A DNA stretch of 56,894 bases from Amycolatopsis acididurans (lineage in GTDB: Bacteria > Actinomycetota > Actinomycetes > Mycobacteriales > Pseudonocardiaceae): positions 1-56,894 of the forward strand of contig NZ_JAAXLS010000044.1 in NCBI RefSeq assembly GCF_012328925.1, read 5' to 3'. Positions 49,807 through 56,894 of this stretch are shown in pieces. Under the pieces are notes generated by a model. The model ran no database searches. It was not told the origin of the DNA and saw only the letters and a list, made by a program, of their open reading frames with translations. A program made the translations under genes and the position numbers. The number at the start of each line of letters is the position of its first letter. Positions within the stretch are counted from its first letter, which is position 1.

Positions 49807-51077
49807 GCCTGCTCGCCTTCCGTCATCAGATGCTTGATATGCCGCCAGATTCCGCGCTGCGTCGTCTCGTCGGTCGCCGCGCCGGCGAGATGCCCTTCGG
49901 CGTCGGCCCGTTCGCGGTGCAGGCCGCGCCGCAGCACGAGCCATTCCGGCACCCGGCTCGCGACACCGCGCTGGTTGCGCTCGTACATCTCGGAATCGTC
50001 GGCGAGCAGGAATCCCGCGGGCCCCACGGAACCGCTGACCTGGTGCAGGAGTCGTTTGTTCAGATCCGGGGCGCCCTTGAACTGCAGTGGCGTCACGTGC
50101 TGGATCGTGTGATCGACCGCGAGCGGCTGGATGACGAACATCTGGATCTCGGCGATGAACAGGTTCGGGAAGATCATCACGTGCGGCGAGCCGTCGACCA
50201 GGATCTCCCGCGCCGTCGCGTCCCCGTGCACCTCCCGCATCGCGCGCACGTAGTCGGGGAGCCGGTCCACGGTCGTGCCGAACCAGCCCAACGGCACGTC
50301 CTCGGCGCGGAACTGCGGCCGCAGGTCGTGTTCGGTGTGCCCACCGCCGAGATCGCGTGCCGTGGCGGCGGACTTCTCGCTGTACATGGCGGCCACGTGA
50401 CTCTGGCCGACCTCGAAGATCGAGGCGTGCACGAACTGCGGGTGGTAGCCGTCGGTTTCGTTCTCCACCAGCATTTTCCAGTTGGCCCGCACCTCGTGCC
50501 GCAGCCAGCCCGCGGTCAGCCGCACCTCGTTCTCGGGGGACAGGCGGACGACGCGGTCGAGTACGTCGGTCGCGGCGCCGAGGTGTTCACGCAGGGTCGG
50601 GCCGTCCGCGGCGAAGCTGCCGAAGACGAATCCCTGGTAGGAGTCGACCCTGGTGACGCGGCCCAGTCCGAGTGAGGCTTTGGCTTCGTTGCCGTCGTAG
50701 CCCTGGCGGAAGGGATAGCCGAGCAGGGAACCGTCGGTGCCGAAGGTCCAGCCGTGGTACTGGCAGCGCAGCGCGCCGGTGTTGCCACGCGCGGCCTCGC
50801 ACAACTGGTTGGCCCGGTGGCTGCAGCGGTTGAGGAGCAAGTGGACGGTGCCGTGCCGGTCGCGGGTCATGATGACCGACTGCGGCCCGATGTTCTTGAC
50901 CACGTAGTCGTTGGGTTCGGGCACTTCGCTCTCGTGCCCGACGTAGACCCAGGTCCGGTACCAGATCCGGGCGAGCTCGTCGGCGAAGATCCGGGGATCG
51001 GTGTAAAGCGATCCGTGGACCCGGTCGGCCTGGATGAGCCGGGCGTAGTCCGGGCGTCCGACGGTGGGCGCGGTCAT
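49803..51077 (-). CDS. Aromatic-ring-hydroxylating oxygenase, Rieske alpha subunit
   Basis: A 424-residue catalytic subunit. The Rieske 2Fe-2S ligands are CSHR (near residue 86) and CQYHGW (near 106). The mononuclear iron site is ENETDGYHPQFVHAS near 206, giving the two His, with a distal Asp expected later. It adds O2 to an aromatic or related ring. ATG 51077 is chosen because AAGGAG lies six bases upstream; the ATG at 51083 would sit on that site. It heads the oxygenase operon, and a palindrome lies 90 bases upstream. Nearby CoA-ligase and hydratase genes suggest an aromatic carboxylic acid route, but the substrate cannot be read. Confidence 0.94.
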   Translation of the reverse strand: MTAPTVGRPDYARLIQADRVHGSLYTDPRIFADELARIWYRTWVYVGHESEVPEPNDYVVKNIGPQSVIMTRDRHGTVHLLLNRCSHRANQLCEAARGNTGALRCQYHGWTFGTDGSLLGYPFRQGYDGNEAKASLGLGRVTRVDSYQGFVFGSFAADGPTLREHLGAATDVLDRVVRLSPENEVRLTAGWLRHEVRANWKMLVENETDGYHPQFVHASIFEVGQSHVAAMYSEKSAATARDLGGGHTEHDLRPQFRAEDVPLGWFGTTVDRLPDYVRAMREVHGDATAREILVDGSPHVMIFPNLFIAEIQMFVIQPLAVDHTIQHVTPLQFKGAPDLNKRLLHQVSGSVGPAGFLLADDSEMYERNQRGVASRVPEWLVLRRGLHRERADAEGHLAGAATDETTQRGIWRHIKHLMTEGEQA

Positions 51078-51165
51078 CAGCATCTCCTTCGAGCGGTGCC
51101 GGGAGGGGCATCACCAAGACGAGGGCGCCGGGCGAGCGACGCCGCCTCGGGCTGCTCATATAATT

Positions 51166-51180
51166 ACCGAACGATCGGTT
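51166..51180. promoter_or_regulatory. TetR-type operator at the oxygenase promoter
   Basis: ACCGA-N4-TCGGT at 51166-51179 is a perfect short palindrome. The 14-mer CCGAACGATCGGTT (51167-51180) is repeated exactly at 52332-52345. The site lies about 90 bases before the Rieske alpha start, within a small A+T-rich patch suited to a promoter. The TetR protein encoded between the two copies is the obvious ligand. Confidence 0.75.
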
Positions 51181-51253
51181 TATTTCAAGGGGTGATCGCG
51201 AACCGGCTGGATCGGGGCGGAAATGGCGGACGGGCCGCGGCTCGAGCGGCGTC

Positions 51254-51600
51254 GGGAACGGGGCCCGGCTCAGGGGGGCCTCGTCCGGCGGCGCCCCGCG
51301 AACGTCACTCGGCCCGGCGGCGCCTGGCGTAGCGGGCGGCGCGCCGCGCGAACGGGACTCCGGCTCGGCGGCGGCCGGCGGCCGGTGGCGAGCGGGCGGC
51401 CGGGCAGTGCCTCGTGAACGGGACTTGATTCAGCGGCGCGGCGGCGGGCGGCAACGCATGCGCCTCGTGAACGGGGCTCGACTCAGCGGCACTCAGCGAG
51501 CGGTCCCGCCAGTGCACCCCGAACGGGCCGCGCGGCAGCTTCCCGACGAGGAGCCCGCCGTTCAGCCGTTCCTGGCGAACGGGCCGCCGCTCAGTGCGTC
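51254..51600. repeat. Degenerate tandem array of GAACGGGACTC units
   Basis: Seven related units begin with GAACG at 51256, 51300, 51350, 51416, 51469, 51521 and 51577, spaced 44-66 bases apart. The better units share CGTGAACGGGACT, a CTCAGCGGC-like block and a GC-rich spacer. The last unit runs into the 3' end of the TetR gene. No gene is supported in the array. It could be a remnant of an expanded intergenic repeat, a transcription-ending structure or a protein-binding array. Confidence 0.65.
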
Positions 51601-52214
51601 CCGGCGACGGGCTCGGCCGCGGGGGCGGCGACGGGGGAGTCGAAGATCAGGCTTTCGACCGCGTCGGTCAGCCGGTCCGCGGAGACGCGCCCGGACGGCC
51701 GGTACCACTCGACCACGGACACGGCCGCGCCCAGCGCCAGCCGGGAGAACAGCCCCGGATCCATCGTCAACCGCAGCCCACCCTCGTGGACGGCCTGCTC
51801 GACCAGTGCGGTCATGGCCTGGTCGAACTGCTTGCGGCGGCGCATCGCGCGCTCTTCGGCCGGCGTGTTGCCGTGGGTGCGGACGAGCAGCGCGACCTCC
51901 GGCAGCCGGGCGGTGATGATCTTGACCATCTGCCGGATGATGTGCCGCACGCGGTCGGCTGCGGGACCGCTCAGCGCCTCGGGCTCCTTGAGCACGCCGA
52001 AGAGTGCGTCCAGCGCGCGCCCGACGCCGAGTTCGAACAGCTCCTCCTTGGAACTGACGTGGTGGTAGAAGCTCGATTTCGTGATGCCGGCGGCCTTCGC
52101 GAGGTCGCTCATCGAGGTGGCGTCGTAGCCGTGCTCCAGGAACGCCCTGACCGCGATGTCCACGATTTCGTCGAGCCGGAACGGTGGGCGGACCGAGTTG
52201 CTGACGCGCCCCAA
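51591..52214 (-). CDS. TetR-family transcriptional regulator
   Basis: A 207-residue TetR repressor. The helix-turn-helix is classic: IVDIAVRAFLEHGYDATSMSDLAKAAGITKSSFYHHVSSKEEL (about residues 16-58, quoted here only as the region between IVDI and KEEL). The C-terminal ligand domain has no fixed motif. TTG 52214 is chosen because GAGGAGG lies seven bases upstream; a longer upstream frame has no such site. It is flanked by the oxygenase operon downstream and the divergent CoA-ligase operon, each with one copy of the same palindrome, so it probably represses both and itself until an aromatic acid or its CoA ester binds. Confidence 0.92.
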   Translation of the reverse strand: MGRVSNSVRPPFRLDEIVDIAVRAFLEHGYDATSMSDLAKAAGITKSSFYHHVSSKEELFELGVGRALDALFGVLKEPEALSGPAADRVRHIIRQMVKIITARLPEVALLVRTHGNTPAEERAMRRRKQFDQAMTALVEQAVHEGGLRLTMDPGLFSRLALGAAVSVVEWYRPSGRVSADRLTDAVESLIFDSPVAAPAAEPVAGTH

Positions 52215-52331
52215 AGCTGTACCTCCTCGTTCGGCGCCGACGAGCCCGGCACCCACCGGTCAACGATAGCCGCGGCCCCGGTTCCGGTTTTGAGGCTTGA
52301 CGGAATCGGGCGGCCGATGCCAGTCTACTAT

Positions 52332-52345
52332 CCGAACGATCGGTT
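52332..52345. promoter_or_regulatory. TetR-type operator at the CoA-ligase/TetR promoter
   Basis: An exact second copy of the 14-mer found at 51167-51180, with CCGA-N4-TCGG symmetry. It lies 35 bases before the GTG start of the CoA-ligase gene and about 120 bases before the TetR start on the other strand, so one bound repressor could block both promoters. Confidence 0.75.
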
Positions 52346-52379
52346 GATTAACTCCGACTGACTGGCAAAGGGGCCAACC

Positions 52380-53756
52380 GTGACCACCACCTACTGGTCT
52401 CCGCCGCTCGAAACCGCCGCGCCGGACGAGATCCGGCGCCTGCAGGAAGACGGGCTGCGCCACACGCTGCGGGCCGCCCTGCACGTGCCGCACTATCGCG
52501 ACCGGTTCGCCGAGGCGGGGGTCGACGTGGCCGCGATCCGCACGGCGGACGACCTCGCCGCCGTCCCCTTCATGGACAAGGAGCAGCTGCGCGACCTGCA
52601 GCCCTGGGGAGTGCGCGCCGCGCCGCTCGCCGACATCGTCCGGCTGAACGCCACCACCGGCACGACCGGGCTGCCGTGCAACATCGCCTTCACCCGCCAG
52701 GATCTCGCCAACATCGGCGAACTGGGCGCGCGGAACCTCACCGCGATGGGCGTCGGGCCCGAAGACATCGCCTGGCAGTGCTACGGATACGGGCTGTGGA
52801 TCGGGGGCAGTTCCCTCGACCGCGCCTACGAGCAGGTCGGCGTCACCGCGTTCCCGGCGGGGCCGGGACGGACGTCGCTGGCCGTGCAGCGCCTGCGGGA
52901 TCTCGGCGTCACGGTCATTTCCTGCACGCCCACCTTCGGCCTGTTGCTCGTCGAACGGGCGCGGGAAGCGGGTATCGATCCGGCGACGGACTGGCGCCTG
53001 CGGGTCGGGATCTTCGGCGGCGAGACGATGAGTCCCGCGGCGATGGCCCGGCTGTCCGAGGCGATGCCGCCCGGCTTCCGCCCGCACAATACCTACGGCA
53101 CAACGGAACTCGGTGGCCCGTTCGTCGCGAGCACCTGTGCGTACTCGCGGGAACAGGGCACGTTCCACGTCTGGGCGGATCACTATCTGATCGAGATCAT
53201 CGACCCCGAATCCGGGCAGCCGATCACCGAACCGGACGTGCTGGGCGAACTCGTGGTCACGACGTTGCGGCGGGAAGGCTCGCCGATGGTGCGGTGGCGG
53301 ACCCGCGACCTCACGTCCTGGGCCCCGGACGCCCACGACTGCCCGTGCGGCCGCCGTGGACATCCGAAGATCGCCTGGATCTCCGGCCGCAGCGACGACG
53401 TGCTCAAGGTCCGCGGCAGTCTCGTGATGCCGTCCCAAGTGGAGGATGTCGTGTGCGCCGCGGTGGGTACCGGGGCGGGCTGGCAGCTGGTCGTGGACAA
53501 GGATCCGGACGGCCTGCGGGCCACCGAGGCCACGGTCGTGGTCGAGATCGCCGACGGCCTGCGCGAAACCGTCGTGTCCGAACTGGCCGGAGGGCTGCGC
53601 GACCGGCTCGGCATCGGGCTGCCCGTCATCGCCGCGGGTACACAGGAACTTCCCCGCTACGAAGGCAAAGCGCGACGAGTGCTCACCGTCGAAGAGTTCG
53701 CCGCGGTGGCGCCACTGGTCGATCTGGGCCCGGTGACGACAGCGGTGACCACGTGA
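52380..53756 (+). CDS. Phenylacetate-CoA ligase-type aryl/acyl-CoA ligase
   Basis: A 458-residue adenylate-forming enzyme of the PaaK group. The P-loop is NATTGTTGLPCN near residue 90. AYGTTE-type NTYGTTELGGPF lies near 237, the hinge/ATP region TTLRREGSPMVRWRTRDLT near 295 and ISGRSDDVLKVRG near 338. It activates a carboxylic acid to its CoA thioester with ATP. PaaK relatives prefer aromatic acids. GTG 52380 is preceded by AAAGGGG. It opens an operon of two enoyl-CoA hydratases, an SDR and an aldolase, each overlapping or close to the next, so the substrate is degraded as a CoA ester. Confidence 0.9.
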   Translation: MTTTYWSPPLETAAPDEIRRLQEDGLRHTLRAALHVPHYRDRFAEAGVDVAAIRTADDLAAVPFMDKEQLRDLQPWGVRAAPLADIVRLNATTGTTGLPCNIAFTRQDLANIGELGARNLTAMGVGPEDIAWQCYGYGLWIGGSSLDRAYEQVGVTAFPAGPGRTSLAVQRLRDLGVTVISCTPTFGLLLVERAREAGIDPATDWRLRVGIFGGETMSPAAMARLSEAMPPGFRPHNTYGTTELGGPFVASTCAYSREQGTFHVWADHYLIEIIDPESGQPITEPDVLGELVVTTLRREGSPMVRWRTRDLTSWAPDAHDCPCGRRGHPKIAWISGRSDDVLKVRGSLVMPSQVEDVVCAAVGTGAGWQLVVDKDPDGLRATEATVVVEIADGLRETVVSELAGGLRDRLGIGLPVIAAGTQELPRYEGKARRVLTVEEFAAVAPLVDLGPVTTAVTT

Positions 53757-54514
53757 GCGACGTCCGCTGTCGCGTCGACGGCCCGGTCGGGCACGTCCTG
53801 CTGAACCGGCCGCAGGCCCGCAACGCGGTCACCGTCGGACTCGCGCGCGAGCTCGCCACCGCGGTCGAAACACTGGCGCACGAGGTGCGGGTCATCGTGA
53901 TCCGGGGCGCCGGGGCGGACTTCTGCGCGGGCGGAGACGTGCGTGCGCTCGCCGAGTTGCACGAACGGGGCCGCGCCGCGATGGCCGAGCTGTTCACCGA
54001 GTTCCGGCGTGCGCTGACCACGATCACGTCCGTGCCCGTTCCGGTGGTCGCGGCAGTGCACGGGCACGCGGTCGCCGGCGGATTCGAGCTGATGCAGGCC
54101 TGCGATATCGCGGTGGTGCGCACCGACGCGCGGATCGCGGACATCCACAGCCGCTTCGGTCAGGTTCCCGGCGGCGGCAGCACCCAGCGCCTGCCCCGCA
54201 TCGTCGGGCGCCAGCGCGCGATGGGGCTGATCCTGACCGGCGACGAAATCACCGGAGCGCAAGCGGTTGCGTGGGGGCTGGCCTACCGCGCCGCCGAACC
54301 CGGCCGGTTCGACGAGGAGGTCGACGCGCTGGTCGCGCGGTTGCTGGCCAACCCGCCCGCGGCGCTGGCACACAGCAAGTTCCTGGTCGGCCAGGCCCTC
54401 GAACGTCCGCTGGCCGACGGGCTGCCGATCGAGACCACGCGCGTACTCGACCACCTGGAGGCCGAGGGCCAGGCGGCCTTCGGCGCGTTCACCCGACGAA
54501 AGGCGACCACATGA
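53753..54514 (+). CDS. Enoyl-CoA hydratase/isomerase family protein (first copy)
   Basis: A 253-residue crotonase-fold protein. The CoA/oxyanion segments are GAGADFCAGGDVRAL near residue 58 and AAVHGHAVAGGFELMQACDIAV near 100; a GQVPGGGSTQRLPRIVG loop lies near 137. The usual second catalytic Glu region reads QVPGGGS, without the Glu typical of a hydratase at that spot, so isomerase, hydrolase or retro-Claisen activity are also possible. The GTG start overlaps the ligase stop (GTGA) and its own stop overlaps the next ATG, giving tight coupling. Confidence 0.88.
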   Translation: MSDVRCRVDGPVGHVLLNRPQARNAVTVGLARELATAVETLAHEVRVIVIRGAGADFCAGGDVRALAELHERGRAAMAELFTEFRRALTTITSVPVPVVAAVHGHAVAGGFELMQACDIAVVRTDARIADIHSRFGQVPGGGSTQRLPRIVGRQRAMGLILTGDEITGAQAVAWGLAYRAAEPGRFDEEVDALVARLLANPPAALAHSKFLVGQALERPLADGLPIETTRVLDHLEAEGQAAFGAFTRRKATT

Positions 54515-55314
54515 CTCCCGTGATCGCGCAAGGCGACGTCCTGCTCGACATCGCCGACGGGATCGCCACCCTGCGCATGAACCGGCCCGACGCGGCCAAC
54601 GGCATGTCCGTGGAGTTCCTGCGTTCCTTCCACGAAGCCATGATGACCTGTCACCGCACACCCGGCCTGCGCGCGCTGATCATCAGCGGCAACGGCAAGC
54701 ATTTCAGCGGGGGCGGGGACGTGCGGGACTTCGCGTCGAAAGGCGCCGCGCTGCCCGACTATCTGCGGGAGGTCACGTCGTGGCTGCAGGTGTCGGTCTC
54801 GGCGATGATCCGGCTGCCGGCCCCCGTGATCGCCGCCGTGCACGGGTACGCCGCCGGTGGAGGCGGGTTCGGGCTGGTGTGCGCCGCGGATTTCGTGATC
54901 GCCACCGAAAGCGCTCGTTTCCTGCCCGCGGCCACCACCGTCGGAATGGCGCCCGACGGTGGGACGACGGTGACGCTCAGCCGGATCGTCGGCATCCGCA
55001 AGGCGATGGAGATCGTGCTGACCAATCCGCGCCTGACCGCGGACCAGGCGCTCGAACTGGGCATCGTCACCGAGGTCGTGCCCGACGCCGAACTCGGCAA
55101 ACGGGCACTCGACCTCGCGCGCACGCTCGCGGCCGGTGCCCCGAAGGCGATCGCGGCGACCAAACGCCTGATGTGGGACGGCGTGGGCCGTTCGGTCGAG
55201 GACGCGCTGCCCGACGAGGCGCGCACCGTCGCCGAACTGTCCGGCACCGCCGACGCGCGCGAAGGCCTGGCCGCGGTGATCGAGCGCCGCGAACCGCTCT
55301 TCACCGGCCGATGA
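54511..55314 (+). CDS. Enoyl-CoA hydratase/isomerase family protein (second copy)
   Basis: A 267-residue crotonase-fold protein, clearly different from its neighbour. Oxyanion segments are GNGKHFSGGGDVRDF near residue 55 and AAVHGYAAGGGGFGLVCAADFVI near 105. GMAPDGGTTVTLSRIVG near 150 carries Asp where some isomerases carry the catalytic acid. This D-G-G-T-T pattern resembles the delta3,delta2-enoyl-CoA isomerase and PaaG-like group. The start and stop both overlap neighbours (ATGA). Two crotonase members in a row suggest hydration or isomerisation followed by ring or chain cleavage of a CoA ester. Confidence 0.88.
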   Translation: MTPVIAQGDVLLDIADGIATLRMNRPDAANGMSVEFLRSFHEAMMTCHRTPGLRALIISGNGKHFSGGGDVRDFASKGAALPDYLREVTSWLQVSVSAMIRLPAPVIAAVHGYAAGGGGFGLVCAADFVIATESARFLPAATTVGMAPDGGTTVTLSRIVGIRKAMEIVLTNPRLTADQALELGIVTEVVPDAELGKRALDLARTLAAGAPKAIAATKRLMWDGVGRSVEDALPDEARTVAELSGTADAREGLAAVIERREPLFTGR

Positions 55315-56051
55315 CCGGCCGTTTCGCGGGGCAGCGCGCGGTGGTCACGGGTGCCGCGAGCGGGATCGGCGCGGCGATCGCGCGGCGGCTCGCGGACGAG
55401 GGCGCCGGTGTGCTCGTCGCCGACATCGACGCGGACGGCGCGGCCACGACCGCGGGACAGATCGGCGGGAGCGCGGTGCCGCTGGACGTCACCGACCCCG
55501 CGGCGGTGCACGAGGCACTGGGCGGCGAGCCGTTCGACGTCCTGGTCAACAACGCCGGTCTGGACGACTTCGGGTGGTTCACCGACATCGAGCCCGCGCG
55601 CTGGCGCCGGATGCTGGCGGTCAACGTCGAGGGCGTGCTGGCCTGCACGCAGGCGGTGCTGCCCGGTATGCAGGCGCGGCGGTACGGCCGCATCGTCACC
55701 GTGACCTCGGAGGCGGGCCGGATCGGGGCGAAGGCCAACGCCGTGTACGCCACGACCAAAGCGGCGCTGACCGGGTTCACCAAGTCCATCGCACGGGAGA
55801 ACGCGCGGTTCACCATCACCGCCAACTGTGTCGCGCCCGGACCGACGGAAACCCCGATGGTGCAGGCGATCCGGGACCGGGGCGAGCGTGGCGCCGCGAC
55901 GCTCGCCGCCATGATCGCCGGCACCCAGCTCGGCAGGCTCGGCACACCGGAGGAGGTCGCGGCCGCCGTCGCCTTCCTCGCCTCCCCGGAGGCTTCCTAC
56001 ATCACCGCGGAGACGCTCGGTGTCTCCGGCGGCATGGGGCTCGGCGGGTAG
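55311..56051 (+). CDS. Short-chain dehydrogenase/reductase (3-hydroxyacyl-CoA dehydrogenase-like)
   Basis: A 246-residue classical SDR. The cofactor motif is VVTGAASGIGAAIARRL near residue 9, ADIDADG after strand 2 favours NAD(H), and NNAGLDDFG is near 79. The catalytic Tyr-Lys is in YATTKAAL near 148 and the Ser in VTSEAGRIG. The end, SYITAETLGVSGGMGLGG, is standard. Context suggests oxidation of a 3-hydroxyacyl-CoA or dihydrodiol. The ATG overlaps the hydratase stop. Confidence 0.9.
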   Translation: MTGRFAGQRAVVTGAASGIGAAIARRLADEGAGVLVADIDADGAATTAGQIGGSAVPLDVTDPAAVHEALGGEPFDVLVNNAGLDDFGWFTDIEPARWRRMLAVNVEGVLACTQAVLPGMQARRYGRIVTVTSEAGRIGAKANAVYATTKAALTGFTKSIARENARFTITANCVAPGPTETPMVQAIRDRGERGAATLAAMIAGTQLGRLGTPEEVAAAVAFLASPEASYITAETLGVSGGMGLGG

Positions 56052-56090
56052 CCGCCGCGCGAATCGTCACCGTCAGCAAGGAGTTTCGCC

Positions 56091-56864
56091 ATGACGCAAG
56101 CACCAAGCACGATGATTTTCGCCGAACCGCGCGTTTTCGACTCGGTCGAGGAGGAACGGCTCGACCGCAAGCAGCGGCTCGCCGTCGCGTTGCGGGTCTT
56201 CGCCCGGTTCGGCTTCGACATGGGGGTCGCGGGCCACATCACCGCGCGCGATCCCGAGTATCCCGACCGGTTCTGGGTCAACCCGTTCGGGCTGCACTTC
56301 GGCGCGATGCGCGCGTCGGATCTGATCCTGGTCGACCACGACGGCCGGGTCGTGGAGGGCGACGGGATCCTCAACACCGCCGCGTTCCGGATCCACTCGG
56401 AGGTGCACGCCGCGCGGCCGGACGTGGTCGCGGCCGCGCACGCCCACAGCGTGTACGGATCCGCCTGGTCGGCGATGAACCGTCCACTTCAGCCACTCAC
56501 CAACGAAGGCTGCATGTTCTTCGAGGACCACGTGATCCACGACGAGCACACCGGCGTGACGCTGGAGGACCTCAAGGCCAAGGCGATCGCGCAGGATCTC
56601 GGCCCGCACCGCGCGGCGGTGCTGCGCAACCACGGGGTCGTGACGGTCGGCCGGAGCGTGGACGAGGCCGCGTGGTGGTTCATCGCGTTCGAGCACAGCG
56701 CGCATGTGCAGTTCCTCGCCAAATCCGCCGGCCCGCCGCGGCCCGCCGAACCGGAAGACGCACGAGCCGTGCGCGACACGATGGGCACGCCCCGTGCGGC
56801 GTGGTTCAGCTTCCAGCCGCTGTATCAGGAGATCGTCCGCAACCAGCCCGACGTCCTCGACTGA
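56091..56864 (+). CDS. Class II aldolase/adducin-family protein
   Basis: A 257-residue zinc aldolase-fold protein. The metal-site His pair is in AAAHAHSVYGSAWSA near residue 110, the later His is in LRNHGVVTVGRSVDEAAW near 175, and the acidic residue in FFEDHVIHDE lies near 140. GVAGHITARDPEYPDRFWVNPFG near 43 is typical of the subgroup found in aromatic and sugar-acid catabolism, which may act as decarboxylase or aldolase. AAGGAG lies seven bases before the ATG. It lies 39 bases after the SDR gene in the same direction and is followed by another gene at the window end. Confidence 0.88.
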   Translation: MTQAPSTMIFAEPRVFDSVEEERLDRKQRLAVALRVFARFGFDMGVAGHITARDPEYPDRFWVNPFGLHFGAMRASDLILVDHDGRVVEGDGILNTAAFRIHSEVHAARPDVVAAAHAHSVYGSAWSAMNRPLQPLTNEGCMFFEDHVIHDEHTGVTLEDLKAKAIAQDLGPHRAAVLRNHGVVTVGRSVDEAAWWFIAFEHSAHVQFLAKSAGPPRPAEPEDARAVRDTMGTPRAAWFSFQPLYQEIVRNQPDVLD

Positions 56865-56890
56865 CCCGCCCCACGGCCCGAAGGAGTGCC

Positions 56891-56894
56891 ATGA
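56891..56894 (+). CDS. Start of a further gene (cut by window end)
   Basis: An AAGGAG ribosome site at 56881-56886 is followed four bases later by ATG at 56891. Only the first codon and one base are in the window, so nothing can be said of the product except that it would continue the same operon. Confidence 0.5.

Noticed and set aside
51254..51600. CRISPR array
   Set aside because: The units are degenerate, of unequal spacing and without unique spacers between identical repeats; no cas gene is near.
1..56894. tRNA or rRNA genes and phage integration sites
   Set aside because: I saw no cloverleaf-like sequence, rRNA segment, integrase or direct-repeat attachment site.

Overview
The window is high-GC actinomycete DNA. 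GTG and TTG starts are common, RBSs are strong, and many stop/start codons overlap as ATGA or GTGA. A ribulose monophosphate (RuMP) formaldehyde-assimilation locus together with Pseudonocardiaceae-style gene content suggests a methylotrophic Amycolatopsis-like organism. That assignment is inference; no rRNA or tRNA gene is visible.

1-6512: RuMP cycle genes. In order they are the 3' end of hexulose-6-phosphate synthase, transketolase, a strong terminator, 6-phospho-3-hexuloisomerase, class II fructose bisphosphatase, 6-phosphofructokinase and ribose-5-phosphate isomerase. Together they fix formaldehyde onto ribulose 5-phosphate, cleave the hexose and regenerate the acceptor. 6575-7118 is a scar: an IS481 transposase head joined to an alpha/beta-hydrolase tail.

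7432-20276: five translationally coupled genes for an unusual iterative lipid/polyketide synthase. The first megasynthase is FMN barrel-FMN barrel-KS-AT-ACP-KR. The second is KS-AT-DH-phosphopantetheinyl transferase. A free ACP, an alpha/beta hydrolase and a GT1-type glycosyltransferase follow. The domain set resembles an enediyne/PUFA/heterocyst-glycolipid type synthase split over two proteins, and a glycosylated long-chain product is the simplest guess. I regard this as the most novel system here. A DDE-transposase-like protein without catalytic acids is convergent with it (20253-21086).

22019-28335: a four-gene export/membrane operon. It encodes a secreted beta-propeller protein with a cupredoxin-like segment, a YcnI-like protein, a CopC-CopD fusion and a PepSY membrane protein. 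It looks like a copper operon, but the expected copper ligands appear to be missing in three of the proteins.

28524-47528: catabolic modules. A minus-strand operon (ThDP enzyme, alcohol dehydrogenase, flavoprotein, MHS transporter, epimerase, TIM-barrel isomerase) diverges from an aldehyde dehydrogenase/flavoprotein pair. Next come an aldo/keto reductase-IclR pair diverging from an old-yellow-enzyme homologue, then a LysR-controlled operon (hydrolase, SDR, TIM-barrel isomerase, MFS). Shared palindromic elements link some of these promoters.

47546-56894: an aromatic-type catabolic regulon. The minus-strand operon encodes Rieske oxygenase alpha and beta, a small protein, an FprA-type reductase and a 7Fe ferredoxin. 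It diverges from a TetR gene and a plus-strand operon (acyl-CoA ligase, two enoyl-CoA hydratases, SDR, class II aldolase). Two copies of a 14-base operator sit at the two promoters, and a degenerate tandem repeat array lies beside the oxygenase promoter.
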